A stretch of DNA of 5,086 nt from assembly GCA_030633645.1 (NCBI GenBank), contig DAOVRY010000103.1, forward strand, positions 1 to 5,086, read 5' to 3'. The notes below the pieces were generated by a model that saw only the letters and a list, made by a program, of their open reading frames with translations, did not search any database and was not told the DNA's origin. This stretch comes from Pseudomonadota bacterium. GTDB taxonomy: Bacteria > Desulfobacterota > DSM-4660 > Desulfatiglandales > B25-G16. The position numbers and the translations under genes were made by a program. The number at the start of each line of letters is the position of its first letter. The stretch's first letter is position 1. Below, one piece after another: positions 1-4,988 of the stretch.

Positions 1-239
1 AAGTGCCTGACTTTCATCCCAACCATTTCGTGAGGAGCATAACCATGCATCCTGGCAAAGGCATCGTTTACAGAGATTAATTTTGGTTCTAGGTCACCGA
101 TAGCGATCCCATCAATAGATTGTGCAACAGCAGGACCTAGTTTTGCTATTTCTTCCTCTGTCCGCTTGCGCTCATGGGTTTCTCCCTCAAGCTCTTTGAC
201 CCTTTGTTCCAATTCTTCATAGGTTGGTTTCTTTTTCAT
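1..239 (-). CDS. PAS-domain sensor protein (probable histidine kinase), N-terminal part only
   Basis: The gene runs off the left edge, leaving the first 79 residues. The ATG at 239-237 follows a strong Shine-Dalgarno AGGAGG (minus strand, 253-248) with 8 nt between, so the start is secure. Residues about 5-35 (YEELEQRVKELEGETHERKR, then TEEEIAKL) form a charged heptad-like coiled coil. From about residue 38 a PAS fold begins: AQSIDGIAIGD, then SVNDAFARMHGY and EMVGM, which match the usual PAS start (residue following an N-x-A-F helix, then a GY..EE/MVG turn). There is no signal peptide or membrane segment in the visible part, so it looks cytoplasmic. Proteins with this coil plus PAS layout are usually multi-PAS histidine kinases, common in Desulfobacterota, but the catalytic half lies outside the window. 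A PAS-GGDEF or PAS response regulator is equally possible. It is 120 bp from the acyltransferase gene and is probably a separate unit. Confidence 0.85.
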   Translation of the reverse strand, partial: MKKKPTYEELEQRVKELEGETHERKRTEEEIAKLGPAVAQSIDGIAIGDLEPKLISVNDAFARMHGYAPHEMVGMKVRH

Positions 240-247
240 AGCACTAT

Positions 248-253
248 CCTCCT
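248..253 (-). promoter_or_regulatory. Shine-Dalgarno site of the PAS protein gene
   Basis: AGGAGG reads on the minus strand, 8 nt before the ATG at 239-237. It is the clearest ribosome binding site in the window and fixes the start of the PAS gene. Confidence 0.8.
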
Positions 254-309
254 AGGCCTCGCGAGTCCCTTGTTATTTCTTGAGCAGCTTTATGGAGAAA
301 CGCCGCATA

Positions 310-324
310 CACCCCCAAGGGGTG
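310..324. repeat. Short perfect hairpin in the plsC-PAS gene gap
   Basis: CACCCC (310-315) pairs with GGGGTG (319-324) around a 3-nt loop CAA. No T-run follows on either strand, so by itself it is not a standard intrinsic terminator. It lies between the plsC stop and the PAS gene, about 70 bp before the latter, and could be part of a two-hairpin transcription stop together with the one at 336-354. Confidence 0.5.
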
Positions 325-330
325 CTCCCT

Positions 331-354
331 CAAAACTCCGTCCTTTGGGCGGGG
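331..354 (-). terminator. Possible weak terminator after the acyltransferase gene
   Basis: A hairpin begins 5 nt after the plsC stop codon. As plus-strand RNA, 336-343 pairs with 347-354 over 8 positions (two G-U) around a TTT loop. As minus-strand RNA the same arms pair at 6 of 8 positions with two C-A mismatches, and are followed directly by UUUUG. The location and short U-run suit a terminator for the leftward plsC transcript, but the better pairing is in plus-strand RNA, so the assignment is uncertain. Confidence 0.35.
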
Positions 355-359
355 ATTCT

Positions 360-1073
360 TTACTTCTCCTGTTCCAACATAGTCCTCAAAGCCACGGTAA
401 CCCTCTCGACAAGATCAGACATGGTTTGTTTGGTGTAATTGATTGTTTCAATAGGTGTGCCGAGTTGAATGGTAACGAATCCTCTGTATACCTTGAAGCT
501 CCCCTTTGGCATAATCTCCTTGGTGCCTTTGATTGCTACTGGAACAATGGGAGAACCTGATGCTATGGCGAGTTGAAAGGCACCTCTCTTCAATGGTTGC
601 AAATGCCCGTCCTTGCTCCGGGTTCCTTCGGCAAACATAACGAGTGAAGTACCGCTTTTAATCCGTTCAACAGCCAGCCTAAAGGTACGCCTGGCCTTTG
701 CTGGAGAAGAGCGGTCAATACTGATGTATCGTGCCCCCCTCATTGCCCAGCCAAGGATTGGAATATGCATCAATTCCTTTTTAAGAATGAATTTAAAATC
801 AACCGGGAGATATGCCAACAGGGAGAATATATCAAAGAAACTCAGGTGATTTGGAATGTAGATATGACTCTTTTCTTTGTCTATGTTTGAAAGCCCACTA
901 ATTTCCACCCGAACTCCAGTACCCCAGAGAATAATCTTGGACCAAGGGACAGCAGAGTAGAAATGGCCTAACCTACCACTGCGGGAAAAAGGGGATAAGA
1001 ATATCGCAACCAGTGCCCAGATGAAGGTATTGAGTATCCCAAAGACTGCCCAGACAAATATTGATCTGATCAT
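360..1073 (-). CDS. plsC: Lysophospholipid acyltransferase, PlsC family (1-acylglycerol-3-phosphate O-acyltransferase)
   Basis: This enzyme should transfer an acyl chain to the sn-2 position of lysophosphatidic acid at the inner membrane, giving phosphatidic acid for phospholipid synthesis. All four family blocks are present, numbered here from the upstream TTG (1094) as residue 1. The catalytic HX4D is H83-LSFF-D88, followed by GARYISIDR (120-128), then EGTRS (156-160) for glycerophosphate binding, and IVPVAIKG (183-190). An N-terminal hydrophobic stretch (about 10-35) anchors it to the membrane. The open frame reaches a TTG at 1094-1092, but I prefer the ATG at 1073-1071 (MIRSIFVWAV, 237 aa). 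The seven extra codons lie within a 7-bp repeat array and the family usually starts just before the hydrophobic anchor. Neither start has a good Shine-Dalgarno site. It follows resC by about 115 bp and may be read from the same transcript. Substrate (lysophosphatidate or another lyso-lipid) cannot be told from sequence. Confidence 0.9.
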   Translation of the reverse strand: MIRSIFVWAVFGILNTFIWALVAIFLSPFSRSGRLGHFYSAVPWSKIILWGTGVRVEISGLSNIDKEKSHIYIPNHLSFFDIFSLLAYLPVDFKFILKKELMHIPILGWAMRGARYISIDRSSPAKARRTFRLAVERIKSGTSLVMFAEGTRSKDGHLQPLKRGAFQLAIASGSPIVPVAIKGTKEIMPKGSFKVYRGFVTIQLGTPIETINYTKQTMSDLVERVTVALRTMLEQEK

Positions 1074-1082
1074 ATTATGTAT

Positions 1083-1117
1083 GTCATCAGTCAATAGTCA
1101 TTTGCCATTTGTAATTA
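1083..1117. repeat. 7-bp repeat array, GTCA orientation
   Basis: Five consecutive heptamers can be read on the plus strand: GTCATCA, GTCAATA, GTCATTT, GCCATTT, GTAATTA, so GTCA or a close variant recurs at 1083, 1090, 1097, 1104 and 1111. The array overlaps the possible TTG start of plsC and faces a second array of opposite orientation at 1152-1176. Confidence 0.65.
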
Positions 1118-1176
1118 ACAGGAATGGTTAGGAAATTCCATGTTTAACTAATGACCAGTGACAAATGACAAGTGAC
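1097..1176. repeat. Inverted repeat between resC and plsC
   Basis: GTCATTTGCCATTTGT (1097-1112) matches the reverse complement of ACAAATGACAAGTGAC (1161-1176) at 14 of 16 positions, with a 48-nt loop. In the leftward transcript this would form a long, AU-rich stem between the resC stop and the plsC start. No T-run follows, so a terminator role is doubtful. A processing site, mRNA stabiliser or non-functional repeat are alternatives. Confidence 0.55.
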
Positions 1177-1178
1177 CC
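1151..1178. repeat. 7-bp repeat array, TGAC orientation
   Basis: Four heptamers in a row, ATGACCA, GTGACAA, ATGACAA, GTGACCC, place TGAC at 1152, 1159, 1166 and 1173, exactly 7 bp apart. It begins just after the end of resC in the leftward direction. Short intergenic arrays of this kind are familiar from deltaproteobacterial genomes, but their function is not established. Confidence 0.7.
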
Positions 1179-1189
1179 GGTCATATAGT

Positions 1190-2029
1190 TTAAAAGTAGC
1201 TATGTAATCCGGGGAGATAGTTGACACCGAAATAAGTAAAGAGCACTGAGGCAAAGCCGATTATGCTCATTATAGCCATCCTCTTTCCTTTCCACCCCCG
1301 GAGGAATCTGGAATGAAGCATTGCAGCGTAGACAAGCCATGTTATGAGAGACCATGTTTCTTTTGGGTCCCAGCTCCAGTAGGAACCCCATGCAGAGTAC
1401 GCCCAAACAGAACCAGTGATAACCCCCAACGTTAAAAAGATAAAGCCAATCACCACGCTGTGATAGGTAAGCTCGTCCAGGATTTCCCTGCGGGGCAAAA
1501 ACCTCAAGAAAGGGCCTGAGCTCTCCCCCTTTTCCAGTCCCTTTAGGAGGTACATGAATCCAAGGCCACATGCTATAGTAAATGCAGCATATCCGAAAAA
1601 GCAGGTGATGACATGGCTTATCAGCCAGTTACTTTGCAGAGCAGGAATCAAGGGCTGTATTCTGGTGTTTACATTGGGCGAAAAGGATGCAAAGGCCATG
1701 GAAAGGAAGGCAAAGGGAATCACAAAGGCGCCAATGTTCCTGCTTTTGATTCGCCATTCCACGATGAGGTAAAGGAAAACGATAGTCCAGGCAAAAAAGA
1801 TGAGCGATTCATACAGATTGGACAAAGGCGCATGCCCAATTCCCATTTTGTACGACTCAAACCACCTGAGGAGTATGCCAGCAGTTTGGGCAATAAGCCC
1901 GGCAAGGGCACTCCATGAGGCGAGGGGGCCCCAGAATTGTTTACCAGTAACCATTCTGAAGAGATAGAAAATGGCTGAGGCAAAATAGATAAAGGTTACC
2001 CAGCTCAGGATTGTGGTATTGATGATCAT
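1190..2029 (-). CDS. resC: System II cytochrome c assembly protein ResC/CcsA (WWD heme-handling membrane protein; named CcsB in some databases)
   Basis: This inner-membrane protein works with ResB as the heme exporter and cytochrome c synthase, attaching heme to CXXCH sites outside the membrane. Its 279 residues hold about eight hydrophobic segments. The tryptophan-rich WWD signature YSAWGSYWSWDPKETW lies at 211-226. Histidines sit where the family places its heme ligands: H139 (NWLISHV) and H276 (GLHSYF) flank the WWD loop on the outer face, and H239 (MLHSR) is in a membrane helix. The conserved GHAPLSNLYESL is at 65-76. Length and motifs indicate an intact ResC rather than CcmC or CcmF of System I; the ResB partner next door confirms this. 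Its ATG overlaps the resB stop as ATGA (2029-2026), with GAGG 7 nt upstream, so translation is probably coupled. Gene naming is inconsistent between ResC, CcsA and CcsB. Confidence 0.95.
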   Translation of the reverse strand: MIINTTILSWVTFIYFASAIFYLFRMVTGKQFWGPLASWSALAGLIAQTAGILLRWFESYKMGIGHAPLSNLYESLIFFAWTIVFLYLIVEWRIKSRNIGAFVIPFAFLSMAFASFSPNVNTRIQPLIPALQSNWLISHVITCFFGYAAFTIACGLGFMYLLKGLEKGESSGPFLRFLPRREILDELTYHSVVIGFIFLTLGVITGSVWAYSAWGSYWSWDPKETWSLITWLVYAAMLHSRFLRGWKGKRMAIMSIIGFASVLFTYFGVNYLPGLHSYF

Positions 2030-3405
2030 ATTATTACCTCTGAGCCCTTCTTAAAGTGCCTGAGAAGATACTCCCTTTCCCGCTCCAGACCAACAGGATC
2101 TTTATTGCTCTGGGCACTTACCATTATTCTGGTTTTCCCCTCCTGCTCATCCACCCGCACCCATAGCCTTTTGTGGGATGAAAAGAAGGCGAGGAAAAAG
2201 CCAAATACAATAAAAAAGGCGCCAGTTGCTACTATAGAGACACCGGGATCATAGCTCACTTGGAGACCAGTATAGTAAGTGTGTGCGATAGTATTAAGCT
2301 TAAAAAAGTACGGCTTAAAAAGACTAGGGTTAAATTTTGGGACCTTTTGTAAGAGGTTGGGGATAGCCTGCTTCATTTTTTCAATGTCTTTGAACACCCA
2401 GAGCTGCATGTTCGCTTCGGAAGAGTGAATACTTAAAAGCACAGCCGGGCCCATGGACATAAAATTCTCTTCTATCCTTTGTATTGTCACCTTTGCTCCG
2501 TTTTCTTTCAGATAGAATGAATCTTTTAGGTCAACCGTTAGGGTGGTTCCTTTGTCATTTCCTCTGGTAATGGTGATATGTACTCGGCCACCAGGAATGG
2601 TGCCATAGCTTGCCTGATAAAACTTGATACGTTTTATGGTTACGGGATGGTTGACGAGGAGGGGTCCCTGAAAAATAACGGCATTATTTTCAAGAAAGCT
2701 AAGGTCTGACCGATATTCTTTGGGCATTCCGTTAGCATAGTAGGTGATAGAAAATTTATCACACCGAACAGTATAATCCAACTCTTTTAGACTCTTTTGC
2801 CGTCCCACATAAACGGTATCAGTAGATTCTCCTTCAGCAAGATTTACAAAGCCCTCAAAGCCCCACAGGGAGCCTATGATTGCGCCCGCAATGATTATCA
2901 GGATACTGGCATGAACAATATACACCCCGAAATGGGAGTAAGCCCCCTTCTCTCCGTAAAAGGTGGTAGTCGTATCTGTATCCCTCCTTCTGAACCGTTT
3001 GTATCTTTTCATGAGAAGATGTTCCACCCTGCTGGTAATTCCGCTCCGCTCCCCTTCAATCATCAGGATGTTGTCAGGTGAGAGATCTTCAAAGGGCTTG
3101 GTCCTATCCAGGGAAGGTGTTGCTGTGAAGAGCTTCCATGAAGTGGGAAATCTCTTCAGAGAGCAGGCTATCAGATTCAGAGACAGGAGGCACATCAGGA
3201 TAATGAACCAGACAGAGTGGTATAGATCTAAGAGCTGAAGGGAGCGAAAGGTTTTAACCAACCCGGGACTCATATGAGTAAGCGACTCGCCTGGTCCATA
3301 CTGTTGAGGAATAACAGTGCCCAGAATAGACAGAGCAGCGATGATAATCAAAAGAGCGACCGTCAGTTTGAGCGAAGAAAGAAAGGAAAGGACGATTTTT
3401 TTCAT
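2026..3405 (-). CDS. resB: System II cytochrome c assembly protein ResB (Ccs1)
   Basis: ResB is the partner of ResC in the System II heme delivery and ligation complex; it is thought to channel heme and hold apocytochrome in its extracytoplasmic domain. Counting from the longest frame (ATG 3441, 471 aa), hydrophobic segments lie at about 18-45, 76-95, 171-193 and 402-421, with a large soluble domain (about 195-395) between the third and fourth, as in the family. The first segment carries the typical FLSSLKLTVALL...LGTVIPQ. H75 (DLYHSVWF) is placed like the membrane heme histidine of this half of the complex. I prefer the ATG at 3405-3403 (MKKIVLSFLSSLKL, 459 aa), since it starts right before the first helix, has AAGG 11 nt upstream and lies 13 nt after the ahbC stop. 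The start at 3441 would overlap ahbC by 23 nt and has no visible Shine-Dalgarno site. The gene ends inside the resC start. Confidence 0.93.
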   Translation of the reverse strand: MKKIVLSFLSSLKLTVALLIIIAALSILGTVIPQQYGPGESLTHMSPGLVKTFRSLQLLDLYHSVWFIILMCLLSLNLIACSLKRFPTSWKLFTATPSLDRTKPFEDLSPDNILMIEGERSGITSRVEHLLMKRYKRFRRRDTDTTTTFYGEKGAYSHFGVYIVHASILIIIAGAIIGSLWGFEGFVNLAEGESTDTVYVGRQKSLKELDYTVRCDKFSITYYANGMPKEYRSDLSFLENNAVIFQGPLLVNHPVTIKRIKFYQASYGTIPGGRVHITITRGNDKGTTLTVDLKDSFYLKENGAKVTIQRIEENFMSMGPAVLLSIHSSEANMQLWVFKDIEKMKQAIPNLLQKVPKFNPSLFKPYFFKLNTIAHTYYTGLQVSYDPGVSIVATGAFFIVFGFFLAFFSSHKRLWVRVDEQEGKTRIMVSAQSNKDPVGLEREREYLLRHFKKGSEVII

Positions 3406-3418
3406 GTGCAATAAAACC

Positions 3419-4603
3419 TTAGGATCCCTCGATCTCTTCATCGGTTAGATAGCAGGCTGGGTCTTCTCCCCATATATCCCCGGTTACTGCCTCAGCCCTG
3501 GCGCGGAAGTTACCACCACATATTTCAAGCCACCTGCACCGGGCACATCTTCCTGTGACATACCTCTTTTTATCCTTGAGCTGGGCCATTAAAGGATTGG
3601 AGACGTCAGACCATATTTCACTAAAGGGCCTTGAAAGAATATTGCCAAAGGAGTGCCGGCGCCAGAATTGATCTGCGTACACCTGACCATCCCAGCTTAT
3701 ACAGGCGATCCCTTCACCTGAGCTGTTTCCCCCGTTCATCTTGAGAAGCTCTAAAACCTCAGGCGCACGGGGATTATGTTCCCTGAGCATCCTCAGGTAG
3801 AGATAGGCGCCATCAGCATGATTGTCTACGGTGAGAACCTCCTTTTCTAATCCCCTGGTCTGCATGTCCATAGTCCTGTCTATGATGAGGTCTACTACCT
3901 GCCTGGTCTCATCGTGCGAGAGGTCCTGATCAATCAGATTTGATCCCCTCCCAGAGTAGACAAGATGGTAAAAGCACACCCGCTCAATGTTTATTTCCTC
4001 CACGAGATCAAAGATGCCCGGTACCTGATCGATATTCAGCCTGTTAATGGTGAAGCGGAGTCCTACCTTGAGTGCTCCATTCCGGCAATTTTTTATTCCA
4101 TCAAAGGCCAGGCGGAAGGCACCCTTCATCCTTCTAAAACGATCATTTACCGTTTCGAGTCCATCAAGGCTGATACCAACATAGGAGATGCCAGCATCTT
4201 TTAGTTTTATGGCTATTTGTTTGTTGATGAGGGTGCCGTTTGTAGAGATAACTGCCCGCATGCCCTTATCCACAGCGTACCGGCCCAGCTCAACCAGATC
4301 AGGCCTCAGCAATGGTTCGCCTCCAGAGAAGAGGAGAACCGGAACTCCAAAAGCGGCCAGATCATCAATGAGATTGATGCCTTGCTCTGTGGTTAATTCC
4401 CCCTTGCTGGTTCGGCGAACAGCCTTGGCATAGCAGTGGATGCAGTTTAGATTACAGGCCCTGGTGATATTCCAAACGACTACCGGTTTCTTATCAGAGG
4501 AAAATTGAAGCAGATGGGCAGGTAGATCCTTTGAATGCCTGCCGTATCTGATGGGATCAGACGGCTCTACTGTTCCGCAGTACAGCTTTGATATACCGAT
4601 CAT
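3419..4603 (-). CDS. ahbC: Radical SAM enzyme AhbC, 12,18-didecarboxysiroheme deacetylase (alternative heme pathway)
   Basis: AhbC removes the two acetate side chains of 12,18-didecarboxysiroheme to give iron-coproporphyrin III, the step before AhbD in the siroheme-dependent route used by sulfate reducers and many archaea. In the 394-aa protein the SAM-binding cluster motif is C50-NLN-C54-IH-C57, followed by GGEP at 94-97 and the strand residues STNGT (120-124) and ISLDG (144-148). The C-terminal part (about 300-384) has cysteines C301, C353, C356, C362 and C384 in a SPASM-like pattern for a second Fe-S cluster. The N-terminus MIGISKLYCGTVEPSD and the CISWDGQVYADQFWRR segment are what I recall as AhbC hallmarks; NirJ (heme d1) and AhbD are close paralogues and the main alternatives. 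The ATG at 4603 is set by this conserved N-terminus; the upstream purine run AGAGAGAAG is only a weak ribosome site. It heads the run with resB and resC, linking heme synthesis to cytochrome c assembly. Confidence 0.88.
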   Translation of the reverse strand: MIGISKLYCGTVEPSDPIRYGRHSKDLPAHLLQFSSDKKPVVVWNITRACNLNCIHCYAKAVRRTSKGELTTEQGINLIDDLAAFGVPVLLFSGGEPLLRPDLVELGRYAVDKGMRAVISTNGTLINKQIAIKLKDAGISYVGISLDGLETVNDRFRRMKGAFRLAFDGIKNCRNGALKVGLRFTINRLNIDQVPGIFDLVEEINIERVCFYHLVYSGRGSNLIDQDLSHDETRQVVDLIIDRTMDMQTRGLEKEVLTVDNHADGAYLYLRMLREHNPRAPEVLELLKMNGGNSSGEGIACISWDGQVYADQFWRRHSFGNILSRPFSEIWSDVSNPLMAQLKDKKRYVTGRCARCRWLEICGGNFRARAEAVTGDIWGEDPACYLTDEEIEGS

Positions 4604-4635
4604 ATCTTCTCTCTAGCAAGTATCTTTAGAAAAGT

Positions 4636-4667
4636 ATTATATTCCATTGCCTCGTTAAGCCTGTCAA
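4636..4667 (-). promoter_or_regulatory. Candidate sigma70-type promoter for ahbC-resB-resC
   Basis: On the minus strand a perfect TTGACA (4667-4662) and a perfect TATAAT (4641-4636) lie upstream of ahbC. The 20-nt spacer is longer than the usual 16-18; with an 18-nt spacer the -10 would be AATATA. Transcription would begin near 4629, leaving a leader of about 25 nt before the ATG at 4603. Both hexamers matching by chance in the right order and place is unlikely, but the spacing keeps confidence moderate. Confidence 0.5.
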
Positions 4668-4683
4668 GGGATTTATGTCTAGA

Positions 4684-4695
4684 TTTTCCTCAAAA
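4684..4695. repeat. Left copy of the 12-bp direct repeat
   Basis: TTTTCCTCAAAA, identical to 4944-4955. It lies 17 bp upstream of the TTGACA of the candidate ahbC promoter, so the element boundary is close to the promoter without cutting it. Confidence 0.6.
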
Positions 4696-4744
4696 ATCCT
4701 AATTAGGCTTAGCGAACCTATTAATCTTCTTTGTAAGCCCAGAT

Positions 4745-4761
4745 CGGGTAAGGAAAACCCG
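4745..4761. repeat. Hairpin CGGGT/ACCCG with T-rich flank
   Basis: CGGGT (4745-4749) and ACCCG (4757-4761) close a 7-nt loop; TTATTTCTT follows on the plus strand, so as plus-strand RNA it resembles a weak terminator. The loop and right arm (AGGAAAACCC, 4751-4760) are also an exact inverted copy of 4941-4950. Confidence 0.4.
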
Positions 4762-4811
4762 TTATTTCTTCGCTTCAAGGCTTCCGCAGTGACCCTATCG
4801 GGTTCGCAGGT

Positions 4812-4856
4812 GGGGAATACTTGCCTCTTCCCCGCTCTAAAGTCGGGGTTTTCCCC
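4812..4856. repeat. Alternating GGGG/CCCC blocks able to form competing hairpins
   Basis: GGGG (4812-4815), CCCC (4830-4833), GGGG (4845-4848) and CCCC (4853-4856) lie in a row. The second block can pair with the first (6-bp GGGGAA/TTCCCC) or with the third (5-bp CCCCG/CGGGG), and the third can pair with the fourth. The minus-strand reading CCCCGACTTTAGAGCGGGG resembles, from memory, the imperfect terminal hairpins of IS200/IS605 elements. This is a resemblance only. Confidence 0.4.
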
Positions 4857-4943
4857 TTTCGTTCGGCTGAGCTCACGCCGACGCCTGCTCACCTCGATGG
4901 GTACCCCACTGCTCCCAGCCAATTTTCGCTCAGAAACAATGGG

Positions 4944-4955
4944 TTTTCCTCAAAA
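4944..4955. repeat. Right copy of the 12-bp direct repeat
   Basis: TTTTCCTCAAAA, identical to 4684-4695. With the two preceding Gs it also forms GGGTTTTCCT (4941-4950), the exact reverse complement of 4751-4760. Confidence 0.6.
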
Positions 4956-4988
4956 TTAAGAAAACTCCAGATTTACATATGTTTATTT

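Larger units (their letters stand above)
4684..4955. mobile_element. Hairpin-rich segment between 12-bp direct repeats; possible small mobile element remnant or structured RNA
   Basis: Exact direct repeats TTTTCCTCAAAA at 4684-4695 and 4944-4955 are offset by 260 bp. The DNA between is visibly richer in G and C than its AT-rich flanks and is full of self-complementary pieces. These are CCTAATTAGG (4698-4707), GGCTTA/TAAGCC (4706-4711/4734-4739), GCGAACC/GGTTCGC (4712-4718/4801-4807), CGGGT/ACCCG (4745-4749/4757-4761), GGGGAA/TTCCCC (4812-4817/4828-4833), CCCCG/CGGGG (4830-4834/4844-4848), CGGC/GCCG around TGAGCTCA (4864-4880) and GGGTACCC (4899-4906). No transposase or other known protein is encoded. 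Open frames of 94-98 codons exist on both strands (4675-4959 plus, 4626-4922 minus), but neither shows a recognisable domain. The flanking repeats suggest a target-site duplication and the arms suggest a folded RNA or DNA. I do not recognise a named family. Confidence 0.4.

Noticed and set aside
252..265. Overlapping palindromes CCTAGG, AGGCCT and CTCGCGAG before the PAS gene
   Set aside because: They are short, partly made of the ribosome binding site region, and do not form an extended stem. No operator claim is justified.
174..560. Plus-strand open frame of 128 codons
   Set aside because: It overlaps the well-supported PAS gene and the 3' end of plsC on the other strand and has no recognisable domain, so it is taken as a shadow frame.
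1113..1189. Separate promoter for plsC (TTGTCA, 17 nt, GTTAAA in the resC-plsC gap)
   Set aside because: The -35-like TTGTCA is part of the 7-bp repeat array and the -10 matches consensus at only 3 of 6 positions, so it is not distinguishable from chance.
1200..1571. Minus-strand open frame inside resC
   Set aside because: It lies in another frame of resC, which has full family motifs. There is no sign that resC is frameshifted.
3419..4603. NirJ (heme d1 synthesis) or AhbD (heme synthase) as the identity of the radical SAM protein
   Set aside because: These are close relatives, but the N-terminal MIGISKLYCGTVEPSD, the CISWDGQVYADQFWRR segment and the overall length fit AhbC best from memory, and no other nir genes are in view. 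A tree would settle it.
4626..4922. Minus-strand open frame of 98 codons upstream of ahbC
   Set aside because: It runs through the hairpin-dense segment and ends inside the candidate ahbC promoter. The product is arginine-rich without a recognisable domain, and a similar-length frame exists on the opposite strand. Both are more easily explained by a stop-poor repeat than by a gene.
4675..4959. Plus-strand open frame of 94 codons in the same segment
   Set aside because: It covers both direct repeats and all the hairpins, has no clear ribosome site, and no family is recognised. It competes with the minus-strand frame over the same bases.
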